Source of the DNA: JACVRW01 sp963808545
Lineage (GTDB): Bacteria > Actinomycetota > Thermoleophilia > Solirubrobacterales > Thermoleophilaceae
DNA length: 64,000 nt
Assembly (NCBI GenBank): GCA_963808545.1
Contig: CAWEGB010000007.1
Coordinates: 372,001-436,000, forward strand
Direction of reading: 5' to 3'
The notes under the pieces are model-generated. The model was given only the letters and a program-made list of their open reading frames with translations. It searched no databases and was not told the origin of the DNA. Positions 40,960 through 48,224 of the stretch are shown piece after piece (positions within the stretch are counted from its first letter, which is position 1; every line of letters starts with the position of its first letter). The translations under genes and the position numbers were made by a program.

Positions 40960-42108
40960 CTAGAGGTTTCCTCTCCGGTCCTGCTCGCGCTCGATGGCCT
41001 CGAACAGAGCCTTGAAGTTGCCCTCACCGAAGCCGCGGGCGCCGTGGCGCTCGATGATCTCGAAGAACACCGTGGGCCGGTCCCCGGTGGGCTTGGTGAA
41101 GATCTGCAGCAGGTAGCCCTCGTCGTCGCGGTCCACGAGGATGCCGAGCCGGCGCAGATCCTCCACGTCCTCCTCGATCTGGCCGATGCGACCCGGGACG
41201 TCCTCGTAGTACGACTCGGGAATGGCCAGGAACTCCACCCCTCGCCCGCGCAGCTCGGTGACGCAGCGGACGATGTCACGGGTGGCCACCGCGATGTGCT
41301 GGGCCCCAGCGCCGTTGTAGAAGTCGATGTACTCCTCGATCTGCGACTTGCGCTTGCCCTCGGCGGGCTCGTTGATCGGGAACTTCACCCGACCGTCGCC
41401 CGAGGTGACCACCTTCGACATCAGGGCCGAGTACTCGGTGGAGATCGCCTCGTCCGAGAAATGGAGCATCTCGGTCATGCCGAAGACCCGCTCGTAGTAG
41501 GCCACCCACTCCTCCATGTGGCCGAGCTCGACGTTGCCGACGATGTGGTCGATGCCCATCAGCAGCATGTCGTCCGGATCGCGGGGGGCCTCGGCGCGCC
41601 GCTCGTAGCCGGGCAGGAAGGCGCCCGTGTAGCCGTCGCGCTGGACGAACAGGTGCAGCGTGTCGCCGTAGGTCTCGATGGCGGAGACCTGGACGCGACC
41701 GTGCTGGTCCTCCTCCCAGTGCGGCGTGACCGCGCCGCGCGCCCCGTGAGCTACCGCGTGCTCGTAGGCCGCCGCAGCGTCGGGCACGCTGAGGGCGATC
41801 TTGTGCACGCCGTCGCCGTGGTGGGCGTGATGCTCGGCGATCTCGTCGCCGCCCTGAAGAGTGCCGGTGAACACCAGCCGGATGCGGCCCTGCTCGAGAA
41901 CGTGCGACACGCGCTCGCGGCTGCCCGTCTCGAGGCCGCGGTACGCCGTCTCGGTGAAGCCGAACGCGTGGGTGAAGTAGTAGGCGGCCTGAGCGGCGTT
42001 GCCGACGTAGAACTCGACGTGATCGATGCCGTGAAGCGGCATCTTGTCGTGCTCGGGGATCGGCGGGGCAACGGTGCCTGGCTTGGGGGCGAGCTGCTCG
42101 GTCGCCAT
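40960..42108 (-). CDS. hppD: 4-hydroxyphenylpyruvate dioxygenase
   Basis: 382 aa. Two VOC modules: GIDHVEFYVGNAAQAAYYF near residue 28 and GIDHIVGNVELGHMEEWVAY near 185. The Fe(II) ligands are the histidine in GIDHIVG, the histidine in GAQHIAVATRDI near 271, and the glutamate in FFEIIERHG near 350; GFGEGNFKALFEAIEREQ is the C-terminal signature. It makes homogentisate from 4-hydroxyphenylpyruvate, feeding the next gene's product. Divergent from an Lrp/AsnC regulator that likely controls it. Confidence 0.95.
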   Translation of the reverse strand: MATEQLAPKPGTVAPPIPEHDKMPLHGIDHVEFYVGNAAQAAYYFTHAFGFTETAYRGLETGSRERVSHVLEQGRIRLVFTGTLQGGDEIAEHHAHHGDGVHKIALSVPDAAAAYEHAVAHGARGAVTPHWEEDQHGRVQVSAIETYGDTLHLFVQRDGYTGAFLPGYERRAEAPRDPDDMLLMGIDHIVGNVELGHMEEWVAYYERVFGMTEMLHFSDEAISTEYSALMSKVVTSGDGRVKFPINEPAEGKRKSQIEEYIDFYNGAGAQHIAVATRDIVRCVTELRGRGVEFLAIPESYYEDVPGRIGQIEEDVEDLRRLGILVDRDDEGYLLQIFTKPTGDRPTVFFEIIERHGARGFGEGNFKALFEAIEREQDRRGNL

Positions 42109-42209
42109 CGGGCTCCTCTCTCGGTTCAGGTCGGTCTCCGTAATGATTCCTTCAACTCAGTCGTCGGACAACGCCGATCCGTTGCAAGAATGCGACAATT
42201 CCGCACCAA

Positions 42210-42638
42210 ATGGACGAGACCGACCGCAGAATCGTTGCGCTGCTGCGCGAAAACGCCCGCCGTTCCTTTCAGGACATAGGACAGCACGTGCACCTGTCGG
42301 CTCCGGCGGTCAAGCGGCGGATCGACCGGCTGGAGCGCGACGGGGTCATCCTGGGCTACACGGCGGCCGTGGACGCCAGCGCCTTCGGCTGGCAGGCCGA
42401 GGCGTTCGTCGACCTCTACTGCGAGGGCCGCATGCCGGCGGAGTCGATCAAGCGGGCGGTGGAGGGCGAGGCCGGGGTCGTGTCCGCCCACACCGTGGCG
42501 GGCGAGGCCAGCGCCCTGCTCCACGTCATGGCGCGCGACACGCAGGACCTCGAGCTCTGCCTCGAGCGGATCCGCGCCACCGACGGCATCAGCCGGACGG
42601 TGACCGAGGTCGTGCTCTCCACGCTGTTCGAACGCTAG
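42210..42638 (+). CDS. Lrp/AsnC family transcriptional regulator
   Basis: 142 aa. N-terminal HTH (MDETDRRIVALLRENARRSF, then VHLSAPAVKRRIDRLERDGVI) and C-terminal RAM domain for amino-acid binding (GEAGVVSAHTVAGEASALLH). Placed divergently from the HPPD-HGD operon with a 101-bp AT-richer gap (42109-42209), so control of tyrosine catabolism in response to tyrosine or phenylalanine is inferred. ATG 42210 is the only sensible start. Confidence 0.92.
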   Translation: MDETDRRIVALLRENARRSFQDIGQHVHLSAPAVKRRIDRLERDGVILGYTAAVDASAFGWQAEAFVDLYCEGRMPAESIKRAVEGEAGVVSAHTVAGEASALLHVMARDTQDLELCLERIRATDGISRTVTEVVLSTLFER

Positions 42639-42660
42639 GCCCGGCCCGGCCGCGCGACGC

Positions 42661-42996
42661 CTACTGATCCGGCGGCTCTTCCTGGTCGGCCTCGCCGTAC
42701 TCGGCCGTCGACTCGTCGGACTCGACCTCCGGGGTGAACGCGTCCTCGGCCGGGTTGTGGCGCTGCTCGCCGTGGGAGGCGGCCTCGATCAGATCTGCCT
42801 CGGCCTCCTCGAAGCCCTCGGCCACGCCACCTCCCCCCTCGTCGACGGCACGGTCGGCCTCGTCGCCCTCGTACTCGGGCCGCTCGCCGCCGATGGCGCC
42901 GGCCTCCTCGGCGGCTTCCTCCTCCTCGTGGCGGACGTAGCGCTCGTCGCCGTGCGCCTGACCACCGCTTCCCGGTGTCTCTTCGTTCTCGGTCAT
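42661..42996 (-). CDS. Hypothetical acidic low-complexity protein
   Basis: 111 aa, roughly a third Glu/Asp with many Gly and Ala, no hydrophobic segment (for example HEEEEAAEEAGAIGGERPEY). Probably disordered and cytoplasmic. No family recognised. ATG 42996 has a TACAAC box 6 nt upstream, fitting a leaderless message. Its stop lies 22 bp from the convergent Lrp gene. Codon bias is consistent with a real gene. Confidence 0.62.
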   Translation of the reverse strand: MTENEETPGSGGQAHGDERYVRHEEEEAAEEAGAIGGERPEYEGDEADRAVDEGGGGVAEGFEEAEADLIEAASHGEQRHNPAEDAFTPEVESDESTAEYGEADQEEPPDQ

Positions 42997-43270
42997 CGGC
43001 TGGTTGTACCCGCCCGGGGGCGGCGCCAACCCGGGGTGGCGCGCGCGCCGCACGGGCCTGCGCGGCGGGCTGGAGGGTGGTCCGACTTGCTGGGGAAGGG
43101 GTCGGACTTGAGGGGTCTGACGACTTGTTCGCCCTATGGACGAACAGAGCGTCGAACCCCTCGATGTCGAGTTATGCCTCCATAGCGGCACAAATGACGG
43201 CTCCGCCCTCGAGAGGGCGCCCGAAGCGCCGCGCAACGCCCGAACGGAGCGCACCCGCACCCGCTCCGCC
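42997..43270. other. Intergenic region with short repeats (274 bp)
   Basis: No gene recognised. It contains near-repeats GTCCGACTTG and GTCGGACTTG (about 43080-43110) and a related GACGACTTG, plus 7-bp inverted arms CTATGGA (43134-43140) and TCCATAG (43179-43185). Upstream of the acidic protein and downstream of the SDR gene. It could hold a structured leader or small RNA, but nothing proves it. Confidence 0.35.
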
Positions 43271-44125
43271 TCACTCCTTCGGCTTGCGCTCCTCCGCCAG
43301 CGGCTTGCCGCTCTCCGAGGCCATGCCGCCGGGCGGCCAGGCGCCGAACCAGTTGTCGCGCGCGCCGTCGATGGTGAGGATCGATCCCGAGAAGTAGTCG
43401 CCGGCCGGGGAGGCCAGGTAGGCCACGAGCCAGGCGAACTCCTCCTCGGTGCCCAGGCGCCCGAGCGGCACCGTCCCCGCCACTCCCTCCACCACCGCCG
43501 GCGGATACTTGGTCCGCAGGGTCTCCGTGGCGAAGTGCCCGGCCGCCAGTGCGGTGAGGGTGATGCCGAAGCGCGCCCACTCGATCGAGAGCACACGGGT
43601 GAGGTTCTCCACGGCCGCCCGGGCTGCCGACGAGTGCGCCATGCCGGGCAGCCCGTGGTGGGGCGACAGCGTGACGTTGATGATCTTGCCCCCGGGTGAG
43701 GAGCCGTCGCGCTCGGGGATCATGGCTCGGGTGGCCACCGCGTGGCTCATCAGCCACGTGCCCTCCACGTTCAGCCGGATCACCGTGCGAAAGCCCTTGG
43801 GGGTGATGTCCTCCGCCGGCGTCAGGAACTGTCCGCCCGCGTTGTTGACGAGCACGTCGATGCGACCGTGGCGCTCGAGCACGCGGTCGACGAGCGCCTC
43901 CACCTGATCCTCCTCGCGGATGTCGCACTCGAGCGCTTCGCAGCGCTCGCCGTCGGCCGCCGCCGCGGTCTCCTCTAGGGGCTCGAGGCGCCGTCCGCAG
44001 ACCACCACGCGAGCGCCCAGTGCCGCCAATTCGAGGGCCGATGCCCGCCCCAGCCCGGAGCCCCCGCCGGAGACCAGGGCCACCTGTCCCTCGAGCAGAC
44101 CGGGCTTGAAGAGCTGCGAGGGCAT
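43271..44125 (-). CDS. SDR family oxidoreductase, peroxisomal enoyl-CoA reductase-like
   Basis: 284 aa. ALVSGGGSGLGRASALELAA (nucleotide loop), VLVNNAGGQFL (NNAG) and IINVTLSPHHGLPG. The catalytic YxxxK is replaced: the segment reads GMAHSSAARAAVENLTRVLS, the HSxAARA form found in PECR-type trans-2-enoyl-CoA reductases and related 2,4-dienoyl-CoA reductase-like SDRs, so it is probably an acyl-CoA reductase and not an inactive FabG. AGHFATETLRTKYP follows as in that group. Confidence 0.85.
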   Translation of the reverse strand: MPSQLFKPGLLEGQVALVSGGGSGLGRASALELAALGARVVVCGRRLEPLEETAAAADGERCEALECDIREEDQVEALVDRVLERHGRIDVLVNNAGGQFLTPAEDITPKGFRTVIRLNVEGTWLMSHAVATRAMIPERDGSSPGGKIINVTLSPHHGLPGMAHSSAARAAVENLTRVLSIEWARFGITLTALAAGHFATETLRTKYPPAVVEGVAGTVPLGRLGTEEEFAWLVAYLASPAGDYFSGSILTIDGARDNWFGAWPPGGMASESGKPLAEERKPKE

Positions 44126-44154
44126 GGGGGCGGCAGCGTAGTGCCGACCGCGAA

Positions 44155-44168
44155 TTAGGTCACCCTAA
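44155..44168. promoter_or_regulatory. Palindrome TTAGG-N4-CCTAA in a divergent promoter region
   Basis: A perfect 5-bp inverted repeat, TTAGGTCACCCTAA, between the SDR (minus) and the 67-aa gene (plus). TTAGGT (44155-44160) could serve as the -35 box of the + gene with TAGGCT at 44179-44184 (18-bp spacer). The half sites resemble DtxR/IdeR boxes but the spacing is too short for that family. Confidence 0.45.
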
Positions 44169-44193
44169 GAGCTAGTGCTAGGCTGCGCGAGTC

Positions 44194-44397
44194 GTGCCGC
44201 TGAAGTGCTGCCGCTCAACACCCCGTTGCCGCGATTGCCCCGCGCGCCGCCCCGACGACGAGCTGCTGCGCGCCCTCGGGATCACGCCGGCGCCGCGCCT
44301 GCCCGCCCACCTGCGCGGGGTACCGCCGAGCCTGCACAAGTACGAGCCGCTGCTGAAGCGATCGTTCAGCGAGCGGGCACGGGCCGGAGCCCGCTAG
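44194..44397 (+). CDS. Conserved 67-aa Cys-rich small protein
   Basis: 67 aa from GTG 44194, about 9 nt after a TAGGCT box. The N-terminal MPLKCCRSTPRCRDCPARR has four cysteines (CC-x5-C-x2-C) that could bind zinc or a metal cluster; PPSLHKYEPLLKRSFSERA follows. Proteins of this pattern are widespread and uncharacterised in actinobacteria. Its stop is 3 bp from the convergent ferritin stop. Function unknown. Confidence 0.75.
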   Translation: MPLKCCRSTPRCRDCPARRPDDELLRALGITPAPRLPAHLRGVPPSLHKYEPLLKRSFSERARAGAR

Positions 44398-44400
44398 CCC

Positions 44401-44901
44401 TCAGTCGTCGCCGCCCAGCGACTTGCCGTCGCGGGCCAGGAACTCCTCGAGCATCATCGGGTACTCGCGCACGCGTTCGGCCACCTGGAGGATCGCGTCC
44501 ATCGTGGCCTCCTCCTCCACCTGCTCGTCCACGAACCACTGCATGAAGCTCTCGCTGGCGAAGTCGTTGGTCTCGCGAGCGATGTCGTAGAGCTTCGCGA
44601 TCGCGACGGTGACCTTCTTCTCGTTCTCGAGCGCCAGCGAGATCGGCTCGACGTGGTCGCTGAACGAGTCGCGCGGGGCCTTGATCTCGCCGAGCCGCAG
44701 CGGCGAGTTCGTGTCGCGCAGATAGCCCACCATCTTCATGGCGTGCTCACGCTCCTCGTCGGCCTGCTTGAAGAAGAAGCGCGCCAGCCGTGGGAAGGTC
44801 TCACGGTCGTACCACGCCGCGACCGCGGTGTACTGGTGCGCCGCGTTCAGCTCGCGGCCGATCTGGTCGTTCAGCTCGTCGACGAAGCGCTCGGAGGGCA
44901 T
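44401..44901 (-). CDS. Ferritin (non-heme)
   Basis: 166 aa. Four-helix bundle with ferroxidase residues in IGRELNAAHQYTAVAAWYD (Glu ~17), FKQADEEREHAMKMVGYL (ExxxH, Glu ~50/His ~53) and EQVEEEATMDAIL (Glu ~130). FtnA-like, for iron storage with Fe(II) oxidation. ATG 44901 lies inside the 3' end of the DUF1707 gene (31-bp overlap), so the two are co-transcribed. Confidence 0.93.
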   Translation of the reverse strand: MPSERFVDELNDQIGRELNAAHQYTAVAAWYDRETFPRLARFFFKQADEEREHAMKMVGYLRDTNSPLRLGEIKAPRDSFSDHVEPISLALENEKKVTVAIAKLYDIARETNDFASESFMQWFVDEQVEEEATMDAILQVAERVREYPMMLEEFLARDGKSLGGDD

Positions 44902-45287
44902 GGCCGAAGCGTATCCGCGCGGCGGCCGGAGCGGCCACGACGTCCCCTCCCGGGGCCGAGGGCGCAGAGTCCCCAGCCCAGGATGGGCCACACCGGCCAG
45001 AAGTAGCCGGCCCCGGTAAGGGCCCAGATCGCCAGCATCAGGACGGCGGCGGCGGCGAAGGCCAGCCGCTCAGGCCGCGCCCCCGGCCGTGGCCGTGACC
45101 GCGCCTCCACGGGGAGGTCCGCCACCAGCTCGGCGAGCTGCGACCGGTAGTGGGAGGCGAACGCCAGCTCGAGACGCTCCTCGAGCTCGCCGGCGCTCAG
45201 CCGGCCGGCAGCGGTGGCGTCCCGAAGGGTCGCCACCGTGCGCTCGCGGTCGGCATCGGACGCCCGCAGGGCGAGGTCCTCGCTCAC
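44871..45287 (-). CDS. DUF1707 domain membrane protein
   Basis: 138 aa. N-terminal DUF1707: LRASDADRERTVATLRDATA, GRLSAGELEERLELAFASH, a SHOCT-like helical domain ending in VADLP. Two hydrophobic helices follow (residues ~76-108), then a basic tail. Function unknown, common in actinobacteria. GTG/ATG 45287 overlaps the carotenoid oxygenase stop by 4 bp, so ccd-like gene, DUF1707 and ferritin form a chain. Confidence 0.86.
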   Translation of the reverse strand: MSEDLALRASDADRERTVATLRDATAAGRLSAGELEERLELAFASHYRSQLAELVADLPVEARSRPRPGARPERLAFAAAAVLMLAIWALTGAGYFWPVWPILGWGLCALGPGRGRRGRSGRRADTLRPCPPSASSTS

Positions 45288-46720
45288 GCCGGAGCTCCCC
45301 TCAGGTACTCGCCGTGAAAGCCGAACGGGATGTGGTGAGGCGCTTCCGCACGGGCCAGCTCCTCGAACGAGCCCGCGTCGAGCACGAGCAGGAACGAGCG
45401 GCCGCTCCGGGAGTCGAGCACCACGGACAGGATCACGCCGGCGTCCTCGGCCTCGGTTCCCGGTTCGCGGACGAAGATCGGCTCACCCGGGTAGCACCCG
45501 GCCGAGCTCCACTCGCGGCGCGTTCCCTCGCGCACGTCCAGCTTCACCAGGCGGTCGATCCAGTTCCCGTCCGCCCAGCCGGCGAAGTAGGCGTAGCCAT
45601 AGTCGCGGGTGTTTCGGCGCGGGTAGTCGATCCGCGGCAGCTCAACGTTGTCCCCGCCGGGCAGCCCCTCCCATCGCACCGAGCCGCCTGCGAGGTCGAT
45701 CGTGTACCGCCGCAGCTCGGTGGGCGGCAGGGTGGCGCGCGTGCCGTTCGGGTCGAGGTAGAGCGAGGAGATCACCTCGGGGTCGCGGTAGGCGATCAGG
45801 TCGATCACGAGCTCGGACTCGCCGCGCTCGAACGCGTTCACGTGGTGAAAGCAGAAGAAGGGCTCGGTCTCGTACTCGCCGCGCTCCTCACCGGACTGGC
45901 GGTCCACCACGCGGAAGCGGGTGGGATCCTCGGGACGCCAGGCGTAGTTCTCGATGAAGGGACGTCCGGAGAGGGCCAGCTTCAGCGGGTTCACCCGCAG
46001 CGGGTACTCCGTGAGGATCAGGTGGCGGCCGCTCATGCCGAAGGCGTGCATGTAGGCCGGCCGGCGCACCGGCAGGCGGGCGATCACCCGGCGACTGGAC
46101 GATCCCGCCGGCAGCCCGTAGAGCACGTACTCGCTGGTGCGCGAGAAGCGCGCGAAGTAGTTGACCAGCTCGTCCCGCTCGGAATCGTGATGCGGGTGCG
46201 CCGTGGTCACGTGGGCCGTGAGCGAGTCCGTGTAGCGCAGGCCGCCCGTAGTGGCCAGGCTGCCGGGGTCGAACTCGATCGGCAGCGGCGTCTCGGTCAT
46301 CGCCACATGACGCTCGCCGATCCGGGCGAGGTTCACGTTCGCGTTGTCGGTGTAGCCGGGCGAGAAGACCGACTGCACGCGCTGGAAGATCGAGCGGCAC
46401 GGGTCGGTGGCAAACCCGCTCCATCGCATTTCGCCACTCCGGGCCTCGCGATAGGCCGCGGTGTCGAGGAAGCGATTTCGGTAGGACACCTCGCCGTCGG
46501 CGAAGCCGAAGCGGTTGAGCATGGCCAGCCCGTCGAACCAGTGCGCCACGCGCCGGTCGCCCACCTCGAACAGCGCCGGGGTCACCCGCACGAGCGCGCC
46601 GGTGAGCCAAGCCGGCAGCTCGCCCGTCACCGGAAGGCGGTCCACGGCCGTCTCCTCCTCGAGGCTCGTGAAACCGAGCCGGTGGTCCGTCGCGGTCGTC
46701 TGGGAGAGTGCGGTCGCCAT
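45284..46720 (-). CDS. Carotenoid cleavage oxygenase family protein
   Basis: 478 aa. Seven-bladed propeller with Fe(II) held by four histidines: TTAHPHHDS near residue 177, AYMHAFGMSG near 227, FFCFHHVNAFE near 294, and the final HGEYL in HHIPFGFHGEYLRGAP. It cleaves a carotenoid or apocarotenoid double bond with O2. A consensus-like promoter (TTGCAA, 17 bp, TACATT) ends 7 nt before ATG 46720, so the message is probably leaderless. Divergent from a PadR regulator likely to control it. No carotenoid synthesis genes are in the window. Confidence 0.92.
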   Translation of the reverse strand: MATALSQTTATDHRLGFTSLEEETAVDRLPVTGELPAWLTGALVRVTPALFEVGDRRVAHWFDGLAMLNRFGFADGEVSYRNRFLDTAAYREARSGEMRWSGFATDPCRSIFQRVQSVFSPGYTDNANVNLARIGERHVAMTETPLPIEFDPGSLATTGGLRYTDSLTAHVTTAHPHHDSERDELVNYFARFSRTSEYVLYGLPAGSSSRRVIARLPVRRPAYMHAFGMSGRHLILTEYPLRVNPLKLALSGRPFIENYAWRPEDPTRFRVVDRQSGEERGEYETEPFFCFHHVNAFERGESELVIDLIAYRDPEVISSLYLDPNGTRATLPPTELRRYTIDLAGGSVRWEGLPGGDNVELPRIDYPRRNTRDYGYAYFAGWADGNWIDRLVKLDVREGTRREWSSAGCYPGEPIFVREPGTEAEDAGVILSVVLDSRSGRSFLLVLDAGSFEELARAEAPHHIPFGFHGEYLRGAPA

Positions 46721-46727
46721 GGTCGAG

Positions 46728-46756
46728 AATGTACCGTCTAGATTGGACTATTGCAA
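46728..46756 (-). promoter_or_regulatory. Promoter of the carotenoid oxygenase gene
   Basis: On the minus strand TTGCAA (46756-46751), 17-bp spacer, TACATT (46733-46728), then 7 nt to ATG 46720. The -35 box coincides with the predicted TTG start codon of the divergent PadR gene (46751), so PadR expression and this promoter overlap physically. Confidence 0.68.
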
Positions 46757-47269
46757 GACATCCGGTTGACACCCACGTCGTTCATCGTGCTCGGCCTGCT
46801 CGAACAGGTGGGCGAGGCCACCCCCTATGAGCTCAAGCAGCTGGTGGGCATCAGCGTCGGCTACTTCTGGTCGCTGCAGCACGCCCAGCTCTACACCGAG
46901 CCCGAGCGCCTGGCCGGTGCCGGCTACCTCAGCGTCGAACGGGAGCAGGGCGGCCGCCGGCGCAAGCGCTACTCGATCACCGCGGACGGCAGGGAGGCGC
47001 TGGCGGCGTGGAGGGCCGACCCGCCCGCCGGCCTGGCGGAGATGCGCGAGCCTGCGCTCCTCAAGCTCTTCTTCGGCGCGGACCCCGATGCGCTGGCCGC
47101 CAGTCAGCTGCCCTCCCACCGCCGCCGGCTGGCCGAGTACGAGGCCATTCGCGACTCGATGCCCGCTGCCGCCACGGCGGGCAACCGCCTTGCGCTCGAG
47201 GCCGGCATCCGGCACGAGCACGAGTGGATCCGCTTCTGGAGCGAGGTGGCCGACCGCCCGGCGGTCTAG
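46751..47269 (+). CDS. PadR family transcriptional regulator
   Basis: 172 aa if TTG 46751 is the start (six residues before LTPTSFIVLGLLEQ). N-terminal winged helix with PYELKQLVGISVGYFWSLQH, LYTEPERLAGAGYLSVEREQ and RRKRYSITADGREALAAW, all PadR hallmarks; C-terminal helical VirR-type effector domain. A TAGATT box (46739-46744) lies 6 nt upstream of TTG 46751. Position suggests control of the divergent carotenoid oxygenase, and possibly of the MBL hydrolase that follows after 11 bp. Confidence 0.9.
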   Translation: MQDIRLTPTSFIVLGLLEQVGEATPYELKQLVGISVGYFWSLQHAQLYTEPERLAGAGYLSVEREQGGRRRKRYSITADGREALAAWRADPPAGLAEMREPALLKLFFGADPDALAASQLPSHRRRLAEYEAIRDSMPAAATAGNRLALEAGIRHEHEWIRFWSEVADRPAV

Positions 47270-47280
47270 CCTCACCCGCG

Positions 47281-48195
47281 ATGGCCACCGCCGCGGAGCC
47301 GCGCCCCGCCGAGCTGCCTCTGCCGGGTGGGCGCAAGGACGCCGCGGTGCGGCTTCACCCCCTGCTCACCGGGCGGATGATCGCGCCCAAGCCCTGGATG
47401 CTGCGCGAGGAGGGGCGGCTGGCGTGGCGGCGCGCGTTCGGGTTCGGGGTGCCGAAGGAGGATTGGCTCGAGGTACCGGTGCAGGCGTTCCTGGTCGAGC
47501 ACCCGGGTGTCGGCCCGATCCTCATCGACACCGGCTTTCATCCCTCTGTGGCGGTCAACCCGAAGGAGAACCTCGGGCGGCTCGCCCTGTTGGTCTTCAA
47601 GGACCTGAAGATGGATCCGGGACAGGCGGTGGCAGCGCAGCTGCGCGAGAAGGGCATCCAGCCCGCGGACGTGAAGGTGGTGGTGATGACCCATCTCCAC
47701 ATGGACCACGCCAGCGCGATCTCCGAGTTTCCCGAGGCCACGTTCGTGGTGTCCAAGCGGGAGTGGGAGGCAGCCACCTCGCAGGGCCAGCGCGAGGGTT
47801 ACGTCAGGCGCCAGTTCGACCACGGCTTCGACTACCGGCTGCTCGACTTCGACGACCGCGGCGCTTCGTCGTTCTCGGGCTTCGGCCGCTCGTTCGACCT
47901 ATTCGGCGACGGGAGCGTGCGGACCGTGTTCACGCCGGGCCACACGGAAGGGCACATGTCGGTTGTCCTGCGGCTGCCCGATCGCGAGGCTCTGATCGCG
48001 GGCGACGCGATGTTCATGAGGGAGACGCTCGAGAACCAGCATCTCCCCTACCGAGTGCACGACGAGCACCTCTTTCGCCGCTCGCTGCGAGAGATTCGCC
48101 AGTACCGCCAGGAGACACCGGAGGCGCTCATCGTCCCCGGACACGACTGGAAGGCGTGGCACGAGCTCGAGCCGGTCTACGGCGCACGGGAATAG
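47281..48195 (+). CDS. MBL-fold hydrolase (N-acyl homoserine lactonase-like)
   Basis: 304 aa. FLVEHPGVGPILIDTGFHPS, VVVMTHLHMDHASAI (HxHxDH) near residue 138, FTPGHTEGHMSVVL (His) near 218, ALIAGDAMFM (Asp) near 240 and LIVPGHDWKAW near 280: the lactonase-type metal site. Members open lactones or act on other esters; the true substrate is not shown. ATG 47281 follows the PadR stop by 11 bp and is preferred over upstream in-frame codons within padR. Confidence 0.86.
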   Translation: MATAAEPRPAELPLPGGRKDAAVRLHPLLTGRMIAPKPWMLREEGRLAWRRAFGFGVPKEDWLEVPVQAFLVEHPGVGPILIDTGFHPSVAVNPKENLGRLALLVFKDLKMDPGQAVAAQLREKGIQPADVKVVVMTHLHMDHASAISEFPEATFVVSKREWEAATSQGQREGYVRRQFDHGFDYRLLDFDDRGASSFSGFGRSFDLFGDGSVRTVFTPGHTEGHMSVVLRLPDREALIAGDAMFMRETLENQHLPYRVHDEHLFRRSLREIRQYRQETPEALIVPGHDWKAWHELEPVYGARE

Positions 48196-48224
48196 ATCGC
48201 CGGGTTGCCTCGTCTAGCGAGGTA

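Noticed and set aside
44155..44168. Calling the TTAGG palindrome a DtxR/IdeR iron box for ferritin
   Set aside because: The DtxR/IdeR box has a longer centre between TTAGG and CCTAA, and the ferritin gene is transcribed toward this site, not away from it.
45089..46741. 550-codon + strand frame opposite the carotenoid oxygenase
   Set aside because: No motif on the + strand, whereas the minus strand has all four iron-ligand histidines.
47281..48195. Quorum-quenching lactonase as a firm function
   Set aside because: The metal motif is shared by many MBL hydrolases; substrate cannot be read from sequence.
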